DNA of 64,000 nucleotides from Flavobacteriaceae bacterium (GTDB taxonomy: Bacteria > Bacteroidota > Bacteroidia > Flavobacteriales > Flavobacteriaceae): contig JADHLZ010000002.1 in NCBI GenBank assembly GCA_016780345.1, forward strand, positions 31,070 through 95,069, in the 5' to 3' direction. Below are positions 34,164-43,480 of this stretch, piece by piece. The position numbers were made by a program, and so were the translations under genes. Positions within the stretch are counted from its first letter, which is position 1. The number at the start of each line of letters is the position of its first letter. The notes beneath the pieces were generated by a model. The model was not told the origin of the DNA. It did no database searches and saw only the letters and a list, made by a program, of their open reading frames with translations.

Positions 34164-35447
34164 ATGAACAATAAAGCTACAATTAATTTAAATGATAAGG
34201 CTTATGATATAGACATTATCCACGGCTCTGAAAATGAAGTTGCTTTAGATATTAGTAAGTTAAGATCGGAGGCAAGCTTAATAACCCTTGACCCTGGATT
34301 TAAAAACACTGGATCATGCAAAAGTGCTATTACTTTTTTAGATGGTGAAAAAGGTATTTTAAGATATAGAGGATATTCAATTGAAGAATTAGCCGAAAAA
34401 GCAGATTTCCTTGAAGTTGCATTCCTGTTAATATTTGGAGAGTTACCTAATCAAGAACAACTTAATAAACTTTCTGAAGATATTAAAGAAAGGTCAATTA
34501 TTGATGAAGATTTACGAATTATTTTAAATAGTTTTCCTAAATCTGCTCATCCTATGGGAATTCTTTCTTCGCTTACTAGTGGACTTGTTGCTTTTGATCC
34601 ATCAGCAGTTGACATTGATAATGAAGAAGAAATGTATGATGCTATATTAAATTTATTAGCTAAAATTCCTGTTCTTGTAGCTTGGGTTTACAGAAGAAGA
34701 AGAGGATTGCCATTAGAATACGGAGACACCTCTCTAGGATATGTAGAAAATCTTGCAAAGATGATGTTTCAACGACCTAACAAAGATTATATTCAAAATA
34801 AAACCATTGTTAATGCATTAAATAAGTTATTAATATTACACGCTGATCACGAACAAAATTGCTCAACTTCTACAGTTAGAATTGTAGGATCATCTCATGC
34901 AGGGTTATTTGCTTCTATTTCTGCTGGAATTTCTGCATTATGGGGAAGATTACATGGTGGAGCTAATCAAGCTGTAATTGAAATGTTAGAGGCTATCCAT
35001 AAAGATGGTGGTGATACAAAAAAATATATACTAAAGGCAAAAGATAAATCTGATTCTTTCAGACTTATGGGTTTTGGTCACCGCGTTTATAAAAACTTTG
35101 ATCCAAGAGCAAAAATTATTAAAGTCGCTGCTGATGAAGTTTTAAATGACTTAGGTATTGATGATCCTATTTTAGATATAGCCAAAGGATTAGAAAAGGT
35201 GGCTTTAGAGGATAAATATTTTGTTGATAGAAAATTATATCCAAATGTTGATTTTTATTCAGGAATTATATATAAAGCACTCGATATTCCTGCCGAAATG
35301 TTTACCGTAATGTTCGCACTTGGAAGACTTCCAGGTTGGGTAGCTCATTGGAGAGAAATGAGAATTAGAAAAGAACCAATTGGAAGACCCCGGCAAGTTT
35401 ACATAGGTCAGACTCACAGATCATTTTCTGATATTAAATTAAGATAA
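34164..35447 (+). CDS. gltA: Citrate synthase
   Basis: DGEKGILRYRGYSIEELA, MGFGHRVYKNFDPRAK. Confidence 0.98.
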   Translation: MNNKATINLNDKAYDIDIIHGSENEVALDISKLRSEASLITLDPGFKNTGSCKSAITFLDGEKGILRYRGYSIEELAEKADFLEVAFLLIFGELPNQEQLNKLSEDIKERSIIDEDLRIILNSFPKSAHPMGILSSLTSGLVAFDPSAVDIDNEEEMYDAILNLLAKIPVLVAWVYRRRRGLPLEYGDTSLGYVENLAKMMFQRPNKDYIQNKTIVNALNKLLILHADHEQNCSTSTVRIVGSSHAGLFASISAGISALWGRLHGGANQAVIEMLEAIHKDGGDTKKYILKAKDKSDSFRLMGFGHRVYKNFDPRAKIIKVAADEVLNDLGIDDPILDIAKGLEKVALEDKYFVDRKLYPNVDFYSGIIYKALDIPAEMFTVMFALGRLPGWVAHWREMRIRKEPIGRPRQVYIGQTHRSFSDIKLR

Positions 35448-35463
35448 TTATTAAAATTTAATT

Positions 35464-36378
35464 ATGAATTTTTTAGTTAGTAGTGAAACTTCTAAACTAA
35501 AATCGGTAATTATTGGAATAGCAAATAGTAATGGAATAATTTCTCATATTGATGATTTATATGATCCAAAATCAATAGAAAATTTAAAAAAGGGAACCTA
35601 CCCAAAAGAATCTGATATGATTCTTGAACTAGATAGTTTTGTCAACGTACTAAATAAACATAATGTTAAAGTTTACAGACCAAAATTAATTAATAATTAC
35701 AATCAAATTTTTGTAAGAGATATTGGTTTTGTTATTGATAACTTTTTTTTTAAATCTAATATTTTACCTAAAAGAGCAAAAGAGTTTCAAGCTATAGATT
35801 CAATTTTGTCAAGCTTTAATGATAAAATTATTCAACTTCCAAAGAATGTTCATGTTGAAGGTGGAGATGTTTTATATCATGATAATTTAGTTTTTATTGG
35901 TTACTATGATAAAGATGATTACTCAAATTTATTTACTGCTAGAACTAACAAAAAAGCAATTGAATATTTTTTAAATTTTTTTCCAAAAAAAAAAATTATT
36001 CCTCTTCATTTGAATAAGTCTTTAAACGATCCTAAAAAAAATATTTTACATCTAGATTGCTGTTTACAAATTGTTGGCAATAATAAAGCAATAATTCATC
36101 CGGATGCTTTTACATATAAAAAAGATTATTTAATGTTAATTGAATTGTTTGGAGAAAAAAATATTTTTGAAATTAATGATCAGGAGATGTATGAAATGAC
36201 TTCAAATATCTTGTCAATTGATAATAAAACAGTTGTTACTCAATCCAAATTTAAAAGGTTAAATAATTGGTTAAAATCTAATGATTTTTTACTTGAAGAA
36301 GTTAATTTTACTGAAGTTTCTAAACAAGAGGGATTATTCAGATGTACATCATTACCACTAATTAGATATAATGAGTAG
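35464..36378 (+). CDS. Amidinotransferase / dimethylarginine dimethylaminohydrolase-like (pentein fold)
   Basis: FVRDIGFVI, HVEGGDVLY, HLDCCLQIV, C-terminal Cys region GLFRCTSLPLIR. Confidence 0.8.
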   Translation: MNFLVSSETSKLKSVIIGIANSNGIISHIDDLYDPKSIENLKKGTYPKESDMILELDSFVNVLNKHNVKVYRPKLINNYNQIFVRDIGFVIDNFFFKSNILPKRAKEFQAIDSILSSFNDKIIQLPKNVHVEGGDVLYHDNLVFIGYYDKDDYSNLFTARTNKKAIEYFLNFFPKKKIIPLHLNKSLNDPKKNILHLDCCLQIVGNNKAIIHPDAFTYKKDYLMLIELFGEKNIFEINDQEMYEMTSNILSIDNKTVVTQSKFKRLNNWLKSNDFLLEEVNFTEVSKQEGLFRCTSLPLIRYNE

Positions 36379-37288
36379 TTTACATTCAATTTTAATGGTT
36401 AGACCTTCAAGTTTTAGAACAAACACTCAAACTATTGACAATAATTATTTTCAGAAAATTTCAGATTTGACAGATGATGTAATTTTACAAAAATCTTTAA
36501 CTGAATTCGATAATTTAGTCAATAAAATAAGATCTTATGGAATTCCAGTTACTGTATTTCAGGACGATTCTGTTTATGATACACCTGATTCGATATTTCC
36601 AAATAATTGGATTAGCTTTCATAGTGATAAAAAAATTGTATTGTATCCTATGTATGCTGAAAATAGACGTTTAGAGCGAAACGAAAATATTATAAAAAAA
36701 ATTGAATCTAGTGGTGTTAAATTTGATACAATCATTGATTACAGCAAAGCTGAACTAAATAATCATTTTTTAGAAGGAACAGGAAGTATGGTTTTAGATA
36801 GAAAAAATAAAAAAGCTTATGCTAGTATATCTGAAAGAACTTCTGAAGTTTTACTGTTCGAATTTTGTGATGAGTTTAATTACATGCCTATAACTTTTAA
36901 ATCATTTCATAATCACGATAAGGAATATAATTTAATATATCATACAAATGTTATGATGTGTGTTGCTGATAAATATTCTATAATTTGTCTGGATTCAATA
37001 AAGTCTAAAGCTGAAAAGAAAAAAGTGAAGCAAAGTTTAATTGATGATAAAAAAGAAATAATTGAGATTTCACTCAAACAATTAGACTGTTTTTCAGGAA
37101 ATATGATAGAATTAATTTATAATAAAAAAAGCTATCTAGTTATGAGTGAAACGGCTTTTAAATCATTAAATAAAAATCAACTTTCTTCTATATATAAATA
37201 TTCAGAAATTATTTATTCAAATGTTAAAACAATTGAATCTTGTGGAGGTGGAAGTGTTCGATGTATGATTGCAGAAGTTTTTAATTAG
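36371..37288 (+). CDS. CtlX-like / arginine deiminase-related amidinohydrolase (pentein fold)
   Basis: MVRPSSFRTNTQT, FPNNWISFHSDKKIVLYPMYAENRRLER, HTNVMMCV, CGGGSVRCMIAEVF. Confidence 0.82.
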   Translation: MSSLHSILMVRPSSFRTNTQTIDNNYFQKISDLTDDVILQKSLTEFDNLVNKIRSYGIPVTVFQDDSVYDTPDSIFPNNWISFHSDKKIVLYPMYAENRRLERNENIIKKIESSGVKFDTIIDYSKAELNNHFLEGTGSMVLDRKNKKAYASISERTSEVLLFEFCDEFNYMPITFKSFHNHDKEYNLIYHTNVMMCVADKYSIICLDSIKSKAEKKKVKQSLIDDKKEIIEISLKQLDCFSGNMIELIYNKKSYLVMSETAFKSLNKNQLSSIYKYSEIIYSNVKTIESCGGGSVRCMIAEVFN

Positions 37289-37691
37289 AAATTCTAAGGT
37301 TCAAAATTTTTTTAAAAAAATTATGCTCACCTTTTTTTTTTGCTATTACTTTTATATAATATTTATCAATATAAACTGAATATTCGTTTGATTTTCCTTT
37401 AAATAATTTAAGTTTAAAATATGGTATTATTAAAGCATAAGTATCTAATAATGATCTGAATCTTATAATAATACCTTTTGGTCTTATCTCAATATTACAG
37501 TAATTAATATTGTGGTCTAGTTCTAATAAATTATTAATTATTGAATCAGTTTTAGTAATTAATAATTTAGAGGACCCAATTCCACCTAATTTGATACGTT
37601 CAAAAATGCTAAAAGGTTTTCCAACAAAATCATTTATTTCACTAATTGTTTTATCATCATTATATGAAACATTTTTCAACATTTTATACAC
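37281..37691 (-). CDS. Conserved-looking hypothetical protein (136 aa)
   Basis: Open frame fills the gap between two plus-strand genes; 8-bp tail overlap with upstream gene; no recognised domain. Confidence 0.6.
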   Translation of the reverse strand: MYKMLKNVSYNDDKTISEINDFVGKPFSIFERIKLGGIGSSKLLITKTDSIINNLLELDHNINYCNIEIRPKGIIIRFRSLLDTYALIIPYFKLKLFKGKSNEYSVYIDKYYIKVIAKKKGEHNFFKKILNLRISN

Positions 37692-37768
37692 TATAAAATT
37701 GCATCAAATATAACTTTTACCTAAATTTTTTTATCTATTTTATAATTATATTTACTTAAATTATTTTA

Positions 37769-39547
37769 ATGGATATCAATACCATAATTAAGTCTGAATT
37801 TTCTAAATATTTAAGTTTAAAATATGAAATTGATTTTCATGATTTTGAAATTCAACAAACTAGAAAAGATTTTGAAGGAGATATTACTGTTGTAATTTTT
37901 CCTCTTACAAAGTTGTTAAAACAAAATCCAGTTAAGTTAGGGAATGAACTAGGTTCTTTTATTTTAAACAATACACAACAAGTTACAGGTTTCAATGTAA
38001 TACAAGGTTTTCTTAATTTAACTATCTCTTCATTTTATTATTTAGAATTTTTAAAGGATTGTTTAAATGAAGATAAATATGGTTTTGTTAAATTAAATTC
38101 AGACAGTCCACTATATATAGTTGAATATTCATCACCAAATACAAATAAACCACTTCATCTAGGTCACATTAGAAATATTTTACTCGGTTTCTCAATTTCT
38201 AAAATTTTAGAAGCTTCTGGAAAAAGAATTCATAAAACTCAAATTATTAATGATAGGGGAATTCATATTTGTAAATCTATTGTTGCATGGTTAAAATTTG
38301 GCAACAATGAAACGCCTATAGAAAATAATGAGAAAGGTGATTTTTTTGTTGGTAAATATTACATTCTATTTGATAAAAAATACAAAGAAGAAATTAATGA
38401 GTTAGTTAAAAAGGGGTTTTCTAAGGATGAGGCTGAAAAAAAAGCTCCAATTTTTATTGAGGCCAAGGATTTATTAATGAAGTGGGAGTCCGGTGATAAA
38501 GAAGTTCTTGGTATCTGGAAATTAATGAATGGGTGGGTTTACGAAGGATTCTATAAAACTTATGAAGATTTAGGTGTAAATTTTGATTCTTATTATTATG
38601 AAAGTGATACTTATTTAATAGGAAAAGATATTATAGATCATGGTTTGAAAAAAAAAATTTTTTACAAAAAAAAAGATAATTCTGTGTGGATTGACTTATC
38701 TAATGAAGGGTTAGATGAAAAACTTTTATTGAGATCTGATGGAACTTCAGTTTACATGACTCAAGATCTTGGAACAGCATATAAAAGGTTTAAAAATAAT
38801 CCAGAGATGAAGGGTTTAATTTATACTGTAGGAAATGAGCAAGATTATCATTTTAAAGTTTTATTCAAAATTTTAAAAAAATTGGGTTTTGTTTGGGCTG
38901 AAAATTTGTTTCACTTGAGTTATGGTATGGTCGACTTACCTTCTGGAAAAATGAAAAGTAGAGAAGGAACGGTTGTAGATGCCGATGAATTAATTTCTGA
39001 CATGATTAGTAATGCATCGAAATTATCAAATCAGTTAGGTAAATTAAAAGATATAACATATAAAGACAAAATAGCCTTAAACAAAACAATTGGTCTTGGT
39101 GCATTGAAATATCACATACTTAAAGTTGATCCAAAAAAAAGAATACTTTTTGATCCAAAAGATTCTATTGATTTTAATGGAAATACTGGACCCTTTATAC
39201 AATATACATATGCACGAATTCAATCGTTAATTACTAAATCAAATTTTAAGAAAACTGAGTTTAGTAATGAAGTTGAAATCAATGATAAAGAAAAAGAATT
39301 GTTAAAATTAGTAACATTATTTCCTGAAACAATTAATACTTCAGCAGATAATTTAAATCCTGCTTTGATAGCTAACTATACTTATGAATTAGTAAAAAAC
39401 TTTAATTCTTATTATCAATCTATTCAGATTATTAAGGTTGAGGACAAATTAGTTAGAACTTTTAGACTATGCTTAAGTTTTAAAATAGGTTTAATTATAA
39501 AGTCTTCAATGCAATTGTTAGGAATTGATGTGCCTAATAAAATGTAA
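37769..39547 (+). CDS. argS: Arginyl-tRNA synthetase
   Basis: EYSSPNTNKPLHLGHIRNILLG, MVDLPSGKMKSREGTVVDADEL. Confidence 0.98.
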   Translation: MDINTIIKSEFSKYLSLKYEIDFHDFEIQQTRKDFEGDITVVIFPLTKLLKQNPVKLGNELGSFILNNTQQVTGFNVIQGFLNLTISSFYYLEFLKDCLNEDKYGFVKLNSDSPLYIVEYSSPNTNKPLHLGHIRNILLGFSISKILEASGKRIHKTQIINDRGIHICKSIVAWLKFGNNETPIENNEKGDFFVGKYYILFDKKYKEEINELVKKGFSKDEAEKKAPIFIEAKDLLMKWESGDKEVLGIWKLMNGWVYEGFYKTYEDLGVNFDSYYYESDTYLIGKDIIDHGLKKKIFYKKKDNSVWIDLSNEGLDEKLLLRSDGTSVYMTQDLGTAYKRFKNNPEMKGLIYTVGNEQDYHFKVLFKILKKLGFVWAENLFHLSYGMVDLPSGKMKSREGTVVDADELISDMISNASKLSNQLGKLKDITYKDKIALNKTIGLGALKYHILKVDPKKRILFDPKDSIDFNGNTGPFIQYTYARIQSLITKSNFKKTEFSNEVEINDKEKELLKLVTLFPETINTSADNLNPALIANYTYELVKNFNSYYQSIQIIKVEDKLVRTFRLCLSFKIGLIIKSSMQLLGIDVPNKM

Positions 39548-39581
39548 TATTTAACTAAATTTAAAAAATATTTTATTTGTA

Positions 39582-40910
39582 ATGTTTAATAATCTGACTG
39601 ACAAAATTAACTCTGCTTTAAAAGTCCTGAAAGGGCAGGGTAAAATTACTGAAATTAATGTTGCTGAAACTTTAAAGGAGGTAAGAAGAGCTCTTTTAGA
39701 ATCAGATGTTAATTTTAAAATAGCTAAAGAATTTACCTACAATGTTAAGAAAAAAGCTTTAGGTCAAAATGTTTTAACTACGATTAATCCTGGTCAATTA
39801 ATGGTCAAAATTGTAAAGGATGAGTTGACACAACTTATGGGTGGAAATTCAGAAGGAATTAATTTATCAGGTCCTATGTCAATTGTTTTGATGACAGGTC
39901 TTCAAGGATCAGGTAAAACTACATTTTCTGGTAAATTATCCAAATATTTAAAAAACAAGAAAGGTAAAAATCCATTACTTGTTGCTTGTGATGTTTACAG
40001 GCCAGCTGCTATTGAACAGTTGAAAGTTTTAGGAGATCAACTTGGGATTGAAGTGTTTTATAATCTCGAAGAAAAAGATCCTGTAAAAATTGCCAAAGAA
40101 TCTGTTAAGTATGCTAAACATTATGGAAAAAATACTGTAATAATTGATACAGCTGGTAGGTTAGCCATAGATGATCAAATGATGACTGAAATTCGAGATA
40201 TTTATGATGCTGTTAATCCTCAAGAAACTTTATTTGTAGTTGACTCAATGACTGGGCAAGATGCTGTTAATACTGCCAAGGCATTTAATGCTATACTTAA
40301 TTTTGATGGTGTTGTTTTAACCAAACTTGATGGTGATACTAGAGGAGGTGCTGCTTTATCGATAAAATCAGTTGTAAATAAACCAATCAAATTTATTGGA
40401 ACAGGTGAAAAAATGGATGCTATTGATGTTTTTCATCCTGAAAGAATGGCAGATAGAATACTGGGGATGGGTGATATTGTTTCCTTAGTAGAAAAAGCTC
40501 AAGATTTATATGATGAAAAACAAGCTAGAATTCTTTCCAAGAAAATTGCAAAAAGTCAGTTTGGTTTAGACGATTTTCTAGATCAGATTAAAAAAATAAA
40601 ACAAATGGGTGATATAAAAGATATGGTAGGCATGATTCCAGGAGCAAGTAAAGCTTTAGGAGATGCTGAAATTGATAATGATTCATTTAAGCATATTGAG
40701 GCACTGATTTATTCAATGACTCCAAAAGAACGTTCGAATCCTAAAATTATTGATGTTAGTAGAAAAAAAAGAATTTCAAAAGGAAGTGGATTGGATCTTC
40801 AAGAGTTAAATAAACTTCTAAAACAATTTGATCAAATGGCTAAAATGATGAAAATGATGCAAGGAGGAGGAGCTAGTAGGATGATGCAAATGATGAAAGG
40901 AATGAAATAA
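39582..40910 (+). CDS. ffh: Signal recognition particle protein Ffh
   Basis: GLQGSGKTTFSGKLSKYL, DTAGRLAIDDQMM, Met-rich M domain. Confidence 0.99.
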   Translation: MFNNLTDKINSALKVLKGQGKITEINVAETLKEVRRALLESDVNFKIAKEFTYNVKKKALGQNVLTTINPGQLMVKIVKDELTQLMGGNSEGINLSGPMSIVLMTGLQGSGKTTFSGKLSKYLKNKKGKNPLLVACDVYRPAAIEQLKVLGDQLGIEVFYNLEEKDPVKIAKESVKYAKHYGKNTVIIDTAGRLAIDDQMMTEIRDIYDAVNPQETLFVVDSMTGQDAVNTAKAFNAILNFDGVVLTKLDGDTRGGAALSIKSVVNKPIKFIGTGEKMDAIDVFHPERMADRILGMGDIVSLVEKAQDLYDEKQARILSKKIAKSQFGLDDFLDQIKKIKQMGDIKDMVGMIPGASKALGDAEIDNDSFKHIEALIYSMTPKERSNPKIIDVSRKKRISKGSGLDLQELNKLLKQFDQMAKMMKMMQGGGASRMMQMMKGMK

Positions 40911-40917
40911 TGTATTT

Positions 40918-41799
40918 ATGAAAATTATAGACGGTAAAAAAATTTCAAATCAAATAAAAGACGAAATTAAAAAGGAGGTAGATTCTCTTATTGCCTCCAA
41001 CCAAAAAGTTCCACACTTAGCAGCTGTTCTTGTTGGTGAAGATGGAGCAAGTCTTACATATGTAGGAAGTAAAGTCCGTTCGTGTAAACAAGTGGGTTTT
41101 GATTCGACATTAATAAGATTACCCTCTACAATAACTGAATCTTCTCTAATAGAGGAAATTGATAAGTTAAATAACAATAAACTCATTGACGGTTTTATAG
41201 TTCAATTACCCTTGCCTAAACATATTGATGAAGAAAAAATATTAATGGCTATCAAACCCGAAAAGGATGTAGACGGATTTCATCCAACTAATTTTGGTAA
41301 AATGGCTTTGAATATGGACACATTTATTCCAGCTACTCCATTTGGTATAATTGAACTTTTAAAAAGGTATAATATTGAAACATCTGGAAAACATACAGTT
41401 GTGATTGGTAGAAGTCACATAGTTGGTAGACCAATCAGTATATTAATGAATAGTAAAAGGGAAGCTGGTGATTCTACAGTAACAGTTGTTCACAGCAGAA
41501 CTAAAAATTTAGAATTTTATACCAAAAGTGCTGATATTTTAGTTTCAGCATTAGGAATTCCTGAGTTTGTTAAAGCTTCAATGGTAAAAAACGATGTTGT
41601 AATAATTGATGTTGGAATAACAAGAGTTGAAGATAGTAGTAATGAAAAAGGTTATATTTTAAAGGGTGATGTTGATTTTGAATCTGTGAAGAATAGGGCA
41701 AGTTATATTACTCCGGTTCCAGGAGGTGTTGGTCCAATGACAATAGCCATGCTCTTAAAAAACACCTTGTTATCCAAAAGCTTATCAAAAGACAAATAA
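40918..41799 (+). CDS. folD: Methylenetetrahydrofolate dehydrogenase/cyclohydrolase
   Basis: YVGSKVRSCKQVGFDS, GFIVQLPLPKHIDEEKIL, GRSHIVGRPISILMN, TPVPGGVGPMTIAML. Confidence 0.98.
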   Translation: MKIIDGKKISNQIKDEIKKEVDSLIASNQKVPHLAAVLVGEDGASLTYVGSKVRSCKQVGFDSTLIRLPSTITESSLIEEIDKLNNNKLIDGFIVQLPLPKHIDEEKILMAIKPEKDVDGFHPTNFGKMALNMDTFIPATPFGIIELLKRYNIETSGKHTVVIGRSHIVGRPISILMNSKREAGDSTVTVVHSRTKNLEFYTKSADILVSALGIPEFVKASMVKNDVVIIDVGITRVEDSSNEKGYILKGDVDFESVKNRASYITPVPGGVGPMTIAMLLKNTLLSKSLSKDK

Positions 41800-41810
41800 T
41801 TTTAATCAAA

Positions 41811-42230
41811 TTATTTAGCAAAAATTTGACTTGGATCTTTAAAAGATTTAAATTCTAATGCATTTCCTGATGGATCTTTAAAGAACATTGTAATTTGTTC
41901 CCCCACTAGACCTTTAAATCTTGTATAAGGTTCAATTATAAAATGAATATTTTTATTTTTTATTTTTTTTGCAAAAGAATGAAAAACATCCCAATCTAAA
42001 ACAACACCAAAATGTGGAATTGGAACACTTTTTCCATCAACCGGATTTGAATTCACGTTCTTCTCTTTTTCATCTAAATGTATTACCAGTTGATGACCAA
42101 AAAAGTTGAAGTCAACCCAATGATCACTACTTCTACCTTCGATACATTCTAATGTATCTCGGTAGAATTTTCTATTTTCTTCCAAATTTGAAACTGGAAT
42201 TGCTAAATGAAAGGGTGATAAATTGTTCAT
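41811..42230 (-). CDS. VOC/glyoxalase-family protein (start moved to MNNLSPFHLAI)
   Basis: PFHLAIPVSNLEENRKFYRDTLE, FKDPSGNALEFKSF. Confidence 0.85.
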   Translation of the reverse strand: MNNLSPFHLAIPVSNLEENRKFYRDTLECIEGRSSDHWVDFNFFGHQLVIHLDEKEKNVNSNPVDGKSVPIPHFGVVLDWDVFHSFAKKIKNKNIHFIIEPYTRFKGLVGEQITMFFKDPSGNALEFKSFKDPSQIFAK

Positions 42231-42241
42231 AGGATTTATTT

Positions 42242-42787
42242 TTAGTTCCAACCAATCATGAATCTTTTTATTTTACTATCAGTTGGAATATTAATTTTTT
42301 CTATTTTATTTTCTGTTCCTAATCTTAGTTCTAAAGGTAAATTTTTCTTATCTATTATGAAATAAGCATCAATATTATCTACATAAACAATAAGATTATT
42401 TATAGTGTTTTGAATACCATTGATTTGATGTTTTTTATCTATATCACCAAATGTACTATTCACATTTATTCCTTTTCTAGTTTGAAATAGATCACTTATT
42501 ATTTGAATAGTTTCTATAGGTTCGCTAGGATCATGTTGATTTCTTGGCGTTAATGTCAATAGGTGTTCTTTATTTCTGCTGTAAATTAAATATTTATCAT
42601 CTCCAGAAAACATGTAATCACCCTCACCAATTCTTTTTACAATAGAATCGTTACTGTAAATTGAATCTAATTGTCTAACTGTATTTTCCTTGATTAATTT
42701 ACCTACTTTTCCTTTTTCAATTCTATATTCATTTTGCGAACAGCTATAAATAATAAAAACAGAAAGAATTAAACTTATTTTTCTCAT
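42242..42787 (-). CDS. Hypothetical lipoprotein
   Basis: Signal peptide with lipobox (MRKISLILSVFIIYSCSQ); no recognised domain. Confidence 0.7.
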   Translation of the reverse strand: MRKISLILSVFIIYSCSQNEYRIEKGKVGKLIKENTVRQLDSIYSNDSIVKRIGEGDYMFSGDDKYLIYSRNKEHLLTLTPRNQHDPSEPIETIQIISDLFQTRKGINVNSTFGDIDKKHQINGIQNTINNLIVYVDNIDAYFIIDKKNLPLELRLGTENKIEKINIPTDSKIKRFMIGWN

Positions 42788-42835
42788 ATCATACTAAACT
42801 TTCTTAAATGTAGTAATTAGTTTTAAATACATATA

Positions 42836-42843
42836 TATATTTG
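42836..42843 (+). promoter_or_regulatory. Candidate -7 element (TATATTTG) of queE
   Basis: TAnnTTTG ending 4 nt before the GTG start at 42848. Confidence 0.4.
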
Positions 42844-42847
42844 CCAT

Positions 42848-43480
42848 GTGAAATTTAAATTTGATTATAAAAAAATTGATGCAGGTTTGGAGATTCCAGT
42901 CATGGAATCTTTTTACACAATACAAGGTGAAGGTTATCACAAAGGAACTGCAGCATATTTTGTAAGAATTGGAGGTTGTTATGTAGGATGTCATTGGTGT
43001 GATGTTAAAGAAAGTTGGGATCCAAATATTCATCCCCCAATAGGAATTAATAAAATTGTTTCAGAGGTTAGAAAAAAATCTGATTTAGTCGTTATAACCG
43101 GTGGAGAGCCATTGATTTACAATATGAGTAAACTTACAGATCTATTATTAAAAAATAATATTAAGACTCATTTAGAAACGTCTGGTGCTTACAAGTTAAC
43201 AGGAAAGTGGAATTGGATCTGTTTGAGTCCAAAAAAAAATAAACTCCCCTTAAATGAAATTTATAATTTTGCTAATGAATTAAAAGTAATCATTTACAAC
43301 CTTGATGACTTTAAATTTGCTGAGAGAGAATCAAAAAAGGTTTCTAATAATTGTTTATTATATCTACAGCCTGAGTGGAGTAAACGAAAAAAAATAATGC
43401 CTTTAATAGTTAAATATGTCAAAAAAAATCCTCATTGGAAGGTTTCACTTCAAACTCACAAGTATCTAAAAATTCCTTAA
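42848..43480 (+). CDS. queE: 7-carboxy-7-deazaguanine synthase (radical SAM), GTG start
   Basis: YTIQGEGYHKGTAAYFVRIGGCYVGCHWCDVKESWD (CxxxCxxC-like cluster), VITGGEPLIYNM. Confidence 0.92.
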   Translation: MKFKFDYKKIDAGLEIPVMESFYTIQGEGYHKGTAAYFVRIGGCYVGCHWCDVKESWDPNIHPPIGINKIVSEVRKKSDLVVITGGEPLIYNMSKLTDLLLKNNIKTHLETSGAYKLTGKWNWICLSPKKNKLPLNEIYNFANELKVIIYNLDDFKFAERESKKVSNNCLLYLQPEWSKRKKIMPLIVKYVKKNPHWKVSLQTHKYLKIP

